Shown: positions 23,529 to 32,344, numbered from the stretch's first letter. The stretch is 64,000 bases of DNA from Kitasatospora humi (GCF_020907985.1 NZ_JAJJPA010000027.1:1-64000), one strand, 5' to 3'. Program-made: numbers and translations. The notes: generated by a model from the sequence alone, not told the origin.

Positions 23529-25445
23529 GTGGCCGGGCGGATCAGGGACGAAGACGTACAGCGGGTGCGCGACGCACTGCCCATCGACGTGGTCGTCGGC
23601 GACTACGTACAGCTCACCAATGGTGGCGGCGGCCAGCTGAAGGGCGTCTGCCCGTTCCACGACGAGAAGTCCGCCTCCTTCTACGTCAGCCCCAGCAAGG
23701 GTGTCTTCCACTGCTTCGGCTGCCAGGAGAGCGGCGACACGATCACCTTCCTGCAGAAGATCGAGCACTTCTCGTTCGCCGAGGCCGTGGAGCGGATGGC
23801 CGCCCAGGCGAACATCACACTGCGCTACGAGGAGGGCGGCTACAACAGCCGCGGGCAGCAGGGCGAGCGCACCCGGCTGGTGGAGGCGCACAAGGTGGCC
23901 GCCGCCTACTACCGGGAGCAGCTGGAGGGCCCGGAGGCCGAGATCGGCCGGGCGTTCCTGGCCGAGCGCGGCTTCGACGCCGCCGCGGCCGCCCACTTCG
24001 GCGTCGGCTACGCCCCGGCCGGCTGGGAGCACCTGGTGCGCCACCTGCGCGGCAAGGGCTTCACCGACCGCGAGATCCTCCAGGGCGGCCTGGCCTCGCA
24101 GGGCCAGCGCGGCGGCCTGATCGACCGGTTCCGGGGCCGCCTGGTGTGGCCGATCCGGGACGTCGCGGGCGAGGTGGTGGGCTTCGGCGCCCGCCGGCTG
24201 CGCGAGGACGACAACGGCCCCAAGTACCTCAACACCCCCGAGACGCCGATCTACAAGAAGTCGCACGTTCTCTACGGCATCGACCTGGCCAAGAAGGAGA
24301 TCGCCAAGTCCGGTCGCGCCGTGGTGGTCGAGGGCTACACCGATGTGATGGCCTGCCACCTCTCGGGTGTCACCACGGCGGTGGCCACCTGCGGTACGGC
24401 GTTCGCCGAGGACCACATCAAGATCATCCGCCGGCTGCTGATGGACACCTCGTCCTACCGCGGCGAGACGGTCTTCACCTTCGACGGCGACGCGGCCGGG
24501 CAGAAGGCGGCGCTGCGGGCCTTCGAGGACGACCAGAAGTTCGCCGCCCGCACCTCGATCGCGATCAGCCCCGGCGGCATGGACCCGTGCGAACTGCGGC
24601 TGGCCCAGGGCGACGAGGCGGTCCGCGAGCTGATCGCCAACCCGGTGCCGCTGTTCGAGTTCGCGCTGCGCTCCACGGTGGCCCGGCACCGGGTGGACGC
24701 CGCCGAGGGGCGGGCCGCCGCCCTGGAGGAGGCCGCGCCGATCGTCGCCAAGATCAAGGACCCGTCCATCCGGCACGAGTACGCCGTCCAGCTGGCCGGC
24801 CTGTTGGGCATCCTGGACGAACAGTTCGTGGTCCGCCGGGTGGCCCAGATCTCCCGCCGGCAGCGCGAGACCCCGCAGCAGCAGCGCGGGCAGCAGCACG
24901 GCCAGTCGGCCCGCCGGCAGCCGTCCCCGCCGCCGGCCGCCCCCGCCCAGCCCGCGTTCCGGCTCGACGGCCGCGACCCGGCCCGGTTCGTCGAGCGCGA
25001 ACTCCTGAAACTCGCCCTGCAGCACCCGGAGTTGGTCAGCCCGGCGTTCGACCAGTACGGCGAGGACGAGTTCGTGCCGCCGCCCTACGCGGCGGTGCGG
25101 CGGGCCATCGCCAAGGCCGGTGGCACCACTTACGGCGCCACCAACGCCGCGTTCCTCCCGCTGGTCCAGGAGGCCGCCGAGGACGGCCGGGTCCGGGCGC
25201 TGGTCACCGAGCTGACGGTGGAGCCGATCCGCACCCGGCGCAAGCCGGACGCGATCTACGCCGGGGAGTTCCTGGTCAAGCTGCGCCGGGCTTCGGTGCG
25301 CCGCCGGGTCGACGAGGTGCGGGCCCATCTGCAGCGGTTGGGCAACCGGGCGACCCCCGAGGAACTCGCGCCGGTCCAGCAGGAGTTGTGGGCCCTCCAG
25401 CAGTACGACGACAATCTGCGCACCCGCGGCGCCGCCGGTCTGTAG
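23529..25445 (+). CDS. dnaG: DNA primase
   Basis: Makes RNA primers for lagging-strand synthesis at the replication fork and works with the DnaB helicase. 638 residues with a GTG start at 23529, the usual length for actinobacteria. The N-terminal CHC2 zinc finger uses Cys41, His44, Cys62 and Cys65 (CPFHDEKSASF, then FHCFGC). The catalytic core follows, with the Toprim acidic residue around Glu268 in VVEGYTDVMA and FDGDAAGQKA further on. A Gln/Arg/Pro-rich linker (about 440-475) leads to the C-terminal helicase-binding helical domain. It is probably co-transcribed with dgt. Confidence 0.97.
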   Translation: MAGRIRDEDVQRVRDALPIDVVVGDYVQLTNGGGGQLKGVCPFHDEKSASFYVSPSKGVFHCFGCQESGDTITFLQKIEHFSFAEAVERMAAQANITLRYEEGGYNSRGQQGERTRLVEAHKVAAAYYREQLEGPEAEIGRAFLAERGFDAAAAAHFGVGYAPAGWEHLVRHLRGKGFTDREILQGGLASQGQRGGLIDRFRGRLVWPIRDVAGEVVGFGARRLREDDNGPKYLNTPETPIYKKSHVLYGIDLAKKEIAKSGRAVVVEGYTDVMACHLSGVTTAVATCGTAFAEDHIKIIRRLLMDTSSYRGETVFTFDGDAAGQKAALRAFEDDQKFAARTSIAISPGGMDPCELRLAQGDEAVRELIANPVPLFEFALRSTVARHRVDAAEGRAAALEEAAPIVAKIKDPSIRHEYAVQLAGLLGILDEQFVVRRVAQISRRQRETPQQQRGQQHGQSARRQPSPPPAAPAQPAFRLDGRDPARFVERELLKLALQHPELVSPAFDQYGEDEFVPPPYAAVRRAIAKAGGTTYGATNAAFLPLVQEAAEDGRVRALVTELTVEPIRTRRKPDAIYAGEFLVKLRRASVRRRVDEVRAHLQRLGNRATPEELAPVQQELWALQQYDDNLRTRGAAGL

Positions 25446-25541
25446 TGCTCGGGTGTGGCGCGGCGCACACCGCAAGGGCCACACTGAAAGGGTCTCAGTC
25501 CGTCGCACAACGGGCCCCAGCGCCCGTGGAGGGTGGGCCCG

Positions 25542-26597
25542 TTGGAGATCGCCAGACCGGCCGAGGACGTGCTCGACGAGCTGGGCGAGCCGCCCGACGA
25601 GCCAGGCCAGCCGCTGGACGAACCGCCCGACGAGGAGGCCGCCCGGCCGTCGGACGCCCGGCTCGACGCCCTGCGGGAGGGTACCGGCCCGGCCGCCGAC
25701 CTGTTCCGCCAGTACCTGCGGGAGATCGGCCGGATCCGGCTGCTCACCGCCGCCGAGGAGGTGGAGCTGGCCCGGCAGGTGGAGGCCGGCCTGTTCGCCG
25801 AGGAGCACCTGCACCGCCACGGCCTGCCCGACGGCCCGCTGGCCGACGAGCTGGACCAGCTGGTGGTACTCGGCCGCACCGCCAAGCGCCGTCTGATCGA
25901 GGCCAATCTGCGCCTGGTGGTCTCGGTCGCCAAGCGCTTCGTCGGCCGCGGGCTCACCATGCTCGACCTGGTGCAGGAGGGCAACGTCGGCCTGATCCGG
26001 GCGGTCGAGAAGTTCGACTACACCCGCGGCTACAAGTTCTCCACCTACGCCACCTGGTGGATCCGGCAGGCGATGAGCCGTGCCCTCGCCGACCAGGCCC
26101 GCACCATCCGGGTGCCGGTGCACGTGGTGGAGCTGATCAACCGGGTGCTGCGGATGCAGCGCAGACTGCTCCAGGAGCGCGGGGAGGAGCCGACCCCCGC
26201 CGAGGTGGCGGCGGCCCTGGAGCTCACCGAGGCCCGGGTCCGGGAGGTGCTGCGGCTGGCCCAGGAACCGATCTCGCTGCACATCCCGGTCGGCGCCGAG
26301 GAGGACGTGGCGCTCGGCGACCTGATCGAGGACGCCGACGCCGCCGAGCCCGCCGAGAGCGCCGCCTTCCTGCTGCTGCGCGAGCACCTGGAGGCCGTGC
26401 TGGCCACCCTCGGTGAGCGCGAGCGCAAGGTGGTGGAGCTGCGCTACGGGCTGGTCGACGGGCGGGTGCGCACCCTGGAGGAGATCGGTGAGCTCTTCGG
26501 CGTGACCCGCGAGCGGATCCGCCAGATCGAGTCCAAGACCCTCGCCAAGCTGCGCGACCACGCCTTCGCCGATCAGCTGCGCGGCTACCTCGACTGA
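25542..26597 (+). CDS. Primary-type RNA polymerase sigma factor (sigma-70 group 2)
   Basis: Sigma-70 protein of 351 residues without an N-terminal region 1.1 of principal size, so it looks like an Hrd-type non-essential primary-like sigma factor. I prefer the TTG at 25542 because GGAGG lies 9 nt upstream; a GTG at 25533 is the longer option. Region 1.2 is LFRQYLREIGRIRLLTAAEE. Region 2 covers RRLIEANLRLVVSVAKRF, LDLVQEGNVGLIRAVEKFD and YKFSTYATWWIRQA. Region 4 ends TLEEIGELFGVTRERIRQIE. The 60-residue acidic start is Asp/Glu/Pro-rich. Its promoter should resemble HrdB-type -35/-10 sequences. It converges on gad with 8 nt between stops. Confidence 0.95.
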   Translation: MEIARPAEDVLDELGEPPDEPGQPLDEPPDEEAARPSDARLDALREGTGPAADLFRQYLREIGRIRLLTAAEEVELARQVEAGLFAEEHLHRHGLPDGPLADELDQLVVLGRTAKRRLIEANLRLVVSVAKRFVGRGLTMLDLVQEGNVGLIRAVEKFDYTRGYKFSTYATWWIRQAMSRALADQARTIRVPVHVVELINRVLRMQRRLLQERGEEPTPAEVAAALELTEARVREVLRLAQEPISLHIPVGAEEDVALGDLIEDADAAEPAESAAFLLLREHLEAVLATLGERERKVVELRYGLVDGRVRTLEEIGELFGVTRERIRQIESKTLAKLRDHAFADQLRGYLD

Positions 26598-26605
26598 CGA
26601 CGCGC

Positions 26606-28012
26606 CTAGTGGTGGAAGGCGCTGGTGGGCTCCACCCCGCGGTTCTGCAACGGCGCCGGCTGGGCGCGGAGTTCGGGCAGCACCCGCTCCAGGTCGGCGA
26701 GCAGCATGTCGGCCAGGTCCATGGTGAACCCGTTGCGGCAGACCACTCGCAGCACCGACAGGTCGGTCCGGTTGGCCGGGAAGGTGTAGGCGGGCACCTG
26801 CCAGCCGCGCTCCCGCAGCCGCCGTGAGACGTCGAAGACGTCGAACGAGGTGACATCGTCCGCCACCGTGCAGGCGAAGACGGGGAGTTGGTCGCCGCGG
26901 GTGATCAGCCGGAAGGCGCCCGTCTTCTCGAGCCCGGCCGCCAGGTGGCGGGCCACGTGGCGGCAGGACTGCTGGACCGCGCGGTAGCCCTCGAAGCCCA
27001 GTCGCAGGAACTGGTAGTACTGGGCGATCACTTCGGAGCCGGGCCGGGAGAAGTTCAGCGCGAAGGTCGGCATGTCGCCGCCCAGGTAGTTGACCTTGAA
27101 GACCAGCTCCTCGGGGAGCGCCTCGTGGTCCCGCCAGAGCGCCCAGCCGACGCCGGGGTAGACCAGGCCGTACTTGTGGCCCGAGGTGTTGATCGAGGCC
27201 ACCCGGGGCAACCGGAAGTCCCAGATCAGGTCGGGGTCCAGGAACGGTGCGATCATGCCGCCGGAGGCGCCGTCCACGTGCACCGGGATGTCCAGGCCGG
27301 TGCGCCGCTGCAGTCCGTCCAGCGCCTCGCAGATCTCCTGGATCGGCTCGTAGGAGCCGTCGAAGGTGGAGCCGAGCACGCCGACCACGCCGATGGTGTT
27401 CTCGTCGCACAGCGCCAGCGCGGACTCGGCGTCCAGGTGGAACCGCTCGCCCTCCATCGGTGCGAGCCGGCACTCCACCTCCCAGAAGTTGCAGAACTTC
27501 TCCCAGCAGACCTGCACGTTGGCGCCCATCACCATGTTGGGCTTGGCGCCGGCGTCGTAGCGGGCCTGGTTGCGGCGCATCCAGCGGCGCTTGAGGGCCA
27601 TCCCGGCCAGCATGCAGGCCTCGCTGGAGCCGGTGGTGGAGCAGCCCACCGCCTCGTCCGGCTCGGGCGCGTGCCACAGGCCGGCCAGGATCGCCACGCA
27701 GCGCCGCTCCAGCTCGGCGGTCTGCGGGTACTCGTCCTTGTCGATCATGTTCTTGTCGGAGCACTCGGCCATCAGCTTGTCCGCCTCCTCCTCCATCGAG
27801 GTGGTGACGAAGGTGGCCAGGTTCAGCTTGGCGTTGCCGTCCAGCATCAGCTCGTCGTGGATCAGCTGGTAGGCGACCCGCGGCGGCAGCGACACGGGGT
27901 GCAGCCGGTGCTTCGGCGGAGCTTCGCGCATCGCGCCGATCGGATCGGCTTCCCCCAGAAACGCGTTGACAGACAGTCGGTGGCCGTTGCTCGACCCCTT
28001 GTGCAGCGCCAT
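26606..28012 (-). CDS. gadB: Glutamate decarboxylase
   Basis: PLP-dependent enzyme converting L-glutamate to 4-aminobutyrate and CO2, consuming a proton; cytoplasmic. 468 residues, the standard GadA/GadB length. Typical landmarks are YPQTAELERRCVAILAGLWH, VGCSTTGSSEACMLAGMALKRRW, VHVDGASGGMIAPFLDPDLIWDFRL split over the cofactor pocket, and the Schiff-base lysine in SINTSGHKYG. The C-terminal tail is about 25 residues and ends AFHH, as in enzymes that close the active site at neutral pH. The start is the ATG at 28010-28012. No antiporter gene is adjacent. Confidence 0.95.
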   Translation of the reverse strand: MALHKGSSNGHRLSVNAFLGEADPIGAMREAPPKHRLHPVSLPPRVAYQLIHDELMLDGNAKLNLATFVTTSMEEEADKLMAECSDKNMIDKDEYPQTAELERRCVAILAGLWHAPEPDEAVGCSTTGSSEACMLAGMALKRRWMRRNQARYDAGAKPNMVMGANVQVCWEKFCNFWEVECRLAPMEGERFHLDAESALALCDENTIGVVGVLGSTFDGSYEPIQEICEALDGLQRRTGLDIPVHVDGASGGMIAPFLDPDLIWDFRLPRVASINTSGHKYGLVYPGVGWALWRDHEALPEELVFKVNYLGGDMPTFALNFSRPGSEVIAQYYQFLRLGFEGYRAVQQSCRHVARHLAAGLEKTGAFRLITRGDQLPVFACTVADDVTSFDVFDVSRRLRERGWQVPAYTFPANRTDLSVLRVVCRNGFTMDLADMLLADLERVLPELRAQPAPLQNRGVEPTSAFHH

Positions 28013-28054
28013 TCCTCGATCGCCCTTCGGTGGAGTACCAGCAGGGCTTCCACG

Positions 28055-29491
28055 CTAGGCCATCCCGGCGATCTCCGGGTGGACTTGGTCCCGCACCACG
28101 CCGAACTGCTGCCGTACTGCGTTACCGAACGGCTGGTCCCGCTCGGGTTCCAGCACCGTCGCTCCCGGAAGCTCCCAACGCGGCGGTTCGGGGGTGCCGG
28201 TCAGGGCCCACGCAGCCTGCCGCGCCGCACCACGGGCCGCGTGGTCGCCCGGCGGCGGTATCACCACCGTGGTGTTGAAGATCAGCGAGGCGATGTCGCG
28301 GACCGCCGGCAGTCGCCCGACCGCGCCGAGCAGGAACACCCGACGGATCGTCATCCCCTTGGCGCGCAGCCGGTCCAACGCGTCCGCGATGTTGCAGAGC
28401 ATGCCCTCGACGGCGGCCCTGGCCAAGTGCTCGGGACGCATCGAGTCGGCCCGCAGGCCGTGCAAGGTGCCCGCGGCGTGCGGGAGCCGGGGGGTCCGCT
28501 CGCCGTCCAGGTAGGGCAGCAGCACCAGGCCGTAGGCGCCGGGGGTGGAGCGCAGCGCCAGCTCGCTCAGCTGCTCCAGGTCGACGCCGAGCAGCTGGGC
28601 GGTGGACCGCAGCACCCCGGCGGCGTTGAGCGTGCCGACCATCGGCAGGTGCCGGCCGGTGGCGTCGGCGAACGAGGAGACGGTGCCGGACGGATCCACC
28701 ACCGGCTCGTCGTGCAGCGCGAAGACGGTCCCGGAGGCGCCCAGCGACACCACCGCGTCCCCGGGCTCCAGGCCGAGGCCGAGCGCGGCGGCCATGTTGT
28801 CACCGGTGCCGGCCGAGATCAGCAGGCCCTCGGGGGTGTGTCCGGCCGGCTCGTTCGGTGCCAGCACCTCGGGCAGCCGGGTCAGTTCGTGCCCCAGGGC
28901 CAGCTTCACCAGGTCCTGCCGGTACTCGCCGGTGATCGGCGACCAGTAGCCGGTGCCGGAGGCGTCGCCCCGGTCGGTGGTGCGCCGCTGCGGGTGGCCG
29001 AGCAGCTGCCAGACCAGCCAGTCGTGCGGCAGCAGCACCTCGGCGATCCGGCGGGCGTTGGCCGGCTCGAACTCGGCCAGCCAACGCAGCTTGGCGATGG
29101 TGTACGTGGCGGCCGGCACGGCGCCGATCGCCGAGGTCCAGGCGGCCGGTCCGCCGAGCGCGTCCACCAGCTGGGCGGCCGCGCCCGAGGAGCGCGGGTC
29201 GGTCCACAGCAGGACCGGGCGGACCAGCACCCCGCCCGCGTCCAGCCCGATCAGGCTGTGCCGCTGCGCGGAGACGCCGATCGCCCGCACGCCCTCCAGC
29301 AGACCGCCGTGCGCCGCGTCGCCCAGCGAGTGCAGCCAGGACTGCGGGTCCGCCTCGGTGCTGCGGGCCCGGGAGGCCTCCGAGTCCGGGTGCGCGGCCT
29401 TGCCGGAGCGCAGCACCTCACCGGTGTCCGCGTCACACGCGACGATCCGGGTGCGAGTGGTCGAGCTGTCGATGCCCGCGACGATGGCCAT
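28055..29491 (-). CDS. FGGY-family carbohydrate kinase (xylulokinase-like)
   Basis: ATP-dependent sugar kinase of 478 residues, cytoplasmic. The N-terminus VAGIDSSTTRTRIVACD is the phosphate 1 loop, SAQRHSLIGLD and LLWTDPRSS match the xylulokinase-type sugar site, and the adenosine motif region is SLGASGTVFAL. LLPYLDGERTPRLP is the signature block, and RRVFLLGAVGRLPAVRDIASLIFN precedes the C-terminus. The ATG at 29489-29491 is used; an ATG at 29503 would add four residues. The usual GGG of the gene family is replaced by GAVG near the C-terminus. No xylose isomerase or transporter lies nearby, so the substrate is uncertain. Confidence 0.88.
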   Translation of the reverse strand: MAIVAGIDSSTTRTRIVACDADTGEVLRSGKAAHPDSEASRARSTEADPQSWLHSLGDAAHGGLLEGVRAIGVSAQRHSLIGLDAGGVLVRPVLLWTDPRSSGAAAQLVDALGGPAAWTSAIGAVPAATYTIAKLRWLAEFEPANARRIAEVLLPHDWLVWQLLGHPQRRTTDRGDASGTGYWSPITGEYRQDLVKLALGHELTRLPEVLAPNEPAGHTPEGLLISAGTGDNMAAALGLGLEPGDAVVSLGASGTVFALHDEPVVDPSGTVSSFADATGRHLPMVGTLNAAGVLRSTAQLLGVDLEQLSELALRSTPGAYGLVLLPYLDGERTPRLPHAAGTLHGLRADSMRPEHLARAAVEGMLCNIADALDRLRAKGMTIRRVFLLGAVGRLPAVRDIASLIFNTTVVIPPPGDHAARGAARQAAWALTGTPEPPRWELPGATVLEPERDQPFGNAVRQQFGVVRDQVHPEIAGMA

Positions 29492-29573
29492 GCAGGAGAT
29501 CATGCCGCAGCCGGGGCGCCCGGTTCGGGCGCGGCCCGCAAGTGTTGCGCACTCGGTACGCCTCGGTGGGCGC

Positions 29574-29858
29574 TCAGCGGCGGACGGTGCCCCAGCTGTC
29601 GTCCTCCGGCCGGCTGCGGTTGAAGCAGGCCACCCGGTCGGTGATCGCGTCCGGGAGCCGGTCGCCGACCCGGTCGGTCACCGCGCCCACCGCCTGGCCC
29701 GCCGTCTCCCGGGCCCGCTGGGTGGCGTCCCGCACCGCGGGGTGCTGGGCGGCCCGGCGGGCGGCGTCGGCCAGCTGCTCGTAGCGCTGTCGGCCGGCCC
29801 GGGCACCCAGCACGTACCCGGCGGCGGCTCCCACGACGAACGAAAGCTTCCACTTCAT
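29574..29858 (-). CDS. YtxH-like small membrane protein
   Basis: 94 residues: MKWKLSFVVGAAAGYVLGARAGRQRYEQL is one N-terminal membrane helix with the Gly-rich YtxH-type pattern, then a basic amphipathic helix region and an acidic tail. The ATG at 29856-29858 follows GGAG at 8 nt. YtxH-domain proteins are often stress-associated, but no molecular role is established. It is transcribed alone, upstream of the FGGY kinase with a gap of about 80 bp. Confidence 0.75.
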   Translation of the reverse strand: MKWKLSFVVGAAAGYVLGARAGRQRYEQLADAARRAAQHPAVRDATQRARETAGQAVGAVTDRVGDRLPDAITDRVACFNRSRPEDDSWGTVRR

Positions 29859-30114
29859 CTCTCGGTCTCCACCCTTGTGTGGCGGCAGTTGCCGCGGTGC
29901 CCTACCCGTCGAGGCCGCCGGTGAACCCCGGAAGTTACCCGGCGGTTTCCCCAGCATCCCCCGACCTGCCCGCCGGCCGCCCGCCGGGAGCGCCGGGCGG
30001 GTGGGTGCCCCTCACCTGCTGAAGCAGCGGAAGCGATTGGCGGACCACCCCCCTGGATGCGCTAATGTATGTCCCGCAGCGAGCGCCGAGTGGTGCACGC
30101 GGCGGAGAAGACGA

Positions 30115-30187
30115 TCCCGCATAGCTCAATTGGCAGAGCAGCCGGCTGTTAACCGGCAGGTTTTTGGTTCGAGTCCAAATGCGGGAG
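30115..30187 (+). tRNA. tRNA-Asn (GTT)
   Basis: 73-nt cloverleaf. The acceptor TCCCGCA pairs with TGCGGGA (discriminator G), the D-arm is GCTC-AATTGGCA-GAGC, the anticodon arm is GCCGG-CTGTTAA-CCGGC with anticodon GTT, and the T-arm is TTTGG-TTCGAGT-CCAAA. CCA is not encoded. It reads AAC/AAT codons. A second tRNA-Asn follows after 36 nt, so both are probably processed from one precursor. Confidence 0.97.
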
Positions 30188-30223
30188 CTCAGGCAGCCGC
30201 CCTGCGGATGCCTGGCCGTGCGA

Positions 30224-30296
30224 TCCCCCATAGCTCAATTGGCAGAGCAGCCGACTGTTAATCGGCAGGTTATTGGTTCGAGTCCAATTGGGGGAG
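30224..30296 (+). tRNA. tRNA-Asn (GTT), second copy
   Basis: 73-nt cloverleaf, anticodon GTT in GCCGA-CTGTTAA-TCGGC, acceptor TCCCCCA/TGGGGGA, T-arm ATTGG/CCAAT. It differs from the upstream copy at only six positions, all in three base pairs that changed together (5:68, 31:39, 49:65). A GC-rich hairpin follows 15 nt downstream. Confidence 0.97.
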
Positions 30297-30310
30297 CCAC
30301 CACACCGAAC

Positions 30311-30334
30311 GCCCTCCGGCCCAGGCCGGGGGGC
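30311..30334. terminator. Terminator between tRNA-Asn pair and protease gene
   Basis: GCCCTCCGGCC (30311-30321) and GGCCGGGGGGC (30324-30334) form an 11-bp stem with one G-T pair and a minimal loop. It lies between convergent transcription units: the tRNAs on plus and the serine protease on minus. Confidence 0.75.
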
Positions 30335-30354
30335 ATTCGCCGTTCCCCGGCCGG

Positions 30355-31119
30355 TCACGCCGCTGCGGCGGCCTGCTGGAAGAGCGTGCTGACCCGGTCG
30401 TCGAAGCTGATGCTGTACGAGACGTCCGGGCTGTCCCCGCCCTGCTGGTAGCCGCCGATCACCCCGACGACCCGTCCGTCGCCGGCCAGCCAGGGGCTGC
30501 CGCTGGTGCCGTCGGAGAAGCCGGCGCAGTCGAACTCCTCCTGGGTGGCGCTCTGCGGGGTGGTGCGGGCGGAGCAGGTGATCGGCTCCTCCTGGTCCGC
30601 CGGGTAGCCGGTGACGGTCACCGGCAGGCCGAAGCCGCGGCCGACGGCGATCGGGTTGCCGCCGCCCACCGCGTCCTCGATCTGCCGGCCGTCCTTCGGC
30701 TCGACCGTGAGGAACGCCACGTCGTACTCCGGGTCGCCGTCGTCCTGCCAGTGCTGGTCGACGGTCACCTTGGAGACCCTCCAGCTGCCCAGCGGCCCCG
30801 AGCCGTTCCGGTAGCCGGGCACGAAGGCGAGCCCCGCCACCGGGCCGTCGCCGGTCTGGTAGACGCAGTGCGCGGCGGTGAGCAGCAGGTTGCGGGACGG
30901 GCTGTCCACCACGCTGGCGGTGCAGGACCGGGCGTTGCCGTCGTCGGCCAGCTGCAGCACGCCGACCCGGTCGTTCACCCCGTTCGGGGCGGCGGTCACC
31001 GCGGTGACCGTGGGGGCGGGGTGCGGCGGGTGGAGCGCGGCCCCGCAGCCGGCCGTGCCGGTCACCAGTCCGGCCGCGGCAGCACCGATCGCCATCCGGC
31101 CGCGCAGCCGCCGCGCCAT
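30355..31119 (-). CDS. Secreted trypsin-like/V8-like serine protease, copy 1
   Basis: Exported serine endopeptidase of 254 residues. The signal peptide (about 1-25) ends TGTAGC; the cysteine could be a lipobox, but the Thr at -3 is weak. The catalytic triad is visible: His84 in LLTAAHCVY, Asp133 in YDVAFL and Ser207 in SDGTSGSPW. Cysteines 66, 85, 182 and 198 could form two disulfides. It resembles the neighbour at 31236 across its whole length, so the two are a tandem duplication. Lack of a long propeptide suggests it is made nearly mature. The substrate is unknown. Confidence 0.88.
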   Translation of the reverse strand: MARRLRGRMAIGAAAAGLVTGTAGCGAALHPPHPAPTVTAVTAAPNGVNDRVGVLQLADDGNARSCTASVVDSPSRNLLLTAAHCVYQTGDGPVAGLAFVPGYRNGSGPLGSWRVSKVTVDQHWQDDGDPEYDVAFLTVEPKDGRQIEDAVGGGNPIAVGRGFGLPVTVTGYPADQEEPITCSARTTPQSATQEEFDCAGFSDGTSGSPWLAGDGRVVGVIGGYQQGGDSPDVSYSISFDDRVSTLFQQAAAAA

Positions 31120-31235
31120 CCGTTCTCCGCCTCTCGGGTCCGCGTGGCGCGCGCCGCGCCCTCGTCACGGACCCAAGATCTACCAAACCAGCCGGTCCGG
31201 CGCCAGGCTCGGCCGGATGCGAACCCAATCGTGAT

Positions 31236-32087
31236 TCAGCTGGTCGCGCGGTTGTAGAGGGCTTGGACCGCGTCCCCGAAGTAGCTGCTGTACGAGGTGT
31301 CGGGGGTGTTCCCGCCCTCCTGGTAGCCGCCGATCACCCCGACCACCGTGCCGGTCCTGGTGGTGGTGTCGAAGCCGGTGACCCAGGGGCTGCCGCTGGT
31401 GCCGCCGCCGTAGTCCGGGCAGTCGATGCGCAGCTGGGTGGGGCTCTGCTCGCTGGTGAGGTTCAGGCAGGTGATCGGCACGTCCGCGCTGCTGGGGTAG
31501 CCGGTGAGCCGCACCGGCAACTGGTAGCCCATGTTGATGCCGAGTCGGTTGGCGCCCAGCACCTGCTGCACCTGCTTGCCGTCCTGCGGCAGGACGGTCG
31601 CGAAGGCCACGTCCAGGTCGGGGTTGCCGTCGGCCGCCCAGCTGGGGTCGACGGTGATGGCGGCCAGCGGCCAGACCCCGCTGGGCGCGTCGCCGCCGCG
31701 GTAGCCGGGCACGAAGACCAGGTCGGAGCGTTGGCCGACGCCCGGGTCGTAGACGCAGTGCGCCGCGGTGACGATCAGGTTCCGGCCGGCGCTGTCCACC
31801 ACGCTGGCGGTGCAGAAGTGGTCGCCGCTGGTGTCGTGGGTGAAGACCGCGCCGACCAGGCCGTTGATCGTGGTGGGGGAGGCGGTGCGGGTGGTGCCCC
31901 TGCGCTTGTTGAAGGCGGCCAGGAAGCGCTTGCGGTTCCAGGCGCCGCTCGTGCCGGACGCCGAGCTCGCCCGGGGCGTGTCGGCCGAGGCCGCGCCGCC
32001 GCTCGTGCCGGTGGCCGAGCAGCCCGTGACGCCGACCGGGACGAGCAGCGCCAGGGCCAGCGCCAGCACCGCCGCACGCACCGTCAT
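31236..32087 (-). CDS. Secreted trypsin-like serine protease, copy 2
   Basis: Paralogue of the downstream protease, 283 residues. The lipoprotein signal ends GVTGC (Cys23, acceptable lipobox). A 60-residue Ser/Thr/Arg linker follows (RKRFLAAFNKRRG) that copy 1 lacks. Triad: His110 in VTAAHCVY, Asp159 in LDVAFA, Ser233 in GGGTSGSPW. It shares CTASVVDS, FVPGYR and VVGVIGGYQ-GG with copy 1. Both lie on the minus strand, 116 bp apart, and may be co-transcribed. The lipid anchor suggests it stays on the outer face of the membrane while copy 1 may be freer. Confidence 0.88.
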   Translation of the reverse strand: MTVRAAVLALALALLVPVGVTGCSATGTSGGAASADTPRASSASGTSGAWNRKRFLAAFNKRRGTTRTASPTTINGLVGAVFTHDTSGDHFCTASVVDSAGRNLIVTAAHCVYDPGVGQRSDLVFVPGYRGGDAPSGVWPLAAITVDPSWAADGNPDLDVAFATVLPQDGKQVQQVLGANRLGINMGYQLPVRLTGYPSSADVPITCLNLTSEQSPTQLRIDCPDYGGGTSGSPWVTGFDTTTRTGTVVGVIGGYQEGGNTPDTSYSSYFGDAVQALYNRATS

Positions 32088-32270
32088 CCGCCTCCCTGCG
32101 GGCCCGCTGACCCGCCCTCGTCACCCCGCGCCGGAGCCGGGAGCGCACTCGTGGTGCGCCCCCGGCGCGCACCGCGGCTGATCGACCGGATATGCTGCCC
32201 GAGGCGGCCCGCCAGGGCCGTCTGCGCTGCGGTGAACCAGCCACGGTGGTGGCGGTTCACGCGGTGAGGT

Positions 32271-32344
32271 GGGGCGGTAGCTCAGCCGGTTAGAGCAGGG
32301 GACTCATAATCCCTGGGTCGTGGGTTCGAGTCCCACCCGCCCTA
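32271..32344 (+). tRNA. tRNA with CAT anticodon, probably tRNA-Ile2
   Basis: 74-nt cloverleaf: acceptor GGGGCGG/CCGCCCT (G1-T72 wobble, discriminator A), D-arm GCTC/GAGC, anticodon arm GGGGA-CTCATAA-TCCCT, T-arm GTGGG/CCCAC. The run GAGCAGGGGACTCATAATC and the G27-T43 pair match tRNA-Ile2 (ileX-type) better than elongator tRNA-Met. If so, C34 would be changed to lysidine by TilS so the tRNA reads ATA. Elongator tRNA-Met remains possible. The sequence does not encode CCA. Confidence 0.9.

Noticed and set aside
23460..27764. 1,434-codon open frame antisense to dnaG and the sigma factor
   Set aside because: Shadow frame; the genes on the other strand (dnaG, sigma factor) and gadB account for the region.
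30115..32344. Integrated genomic island using tRNA genes as attachment sites
   Set aside because: No integrase gene and no duplicated tRNA 3' end were found in the window.
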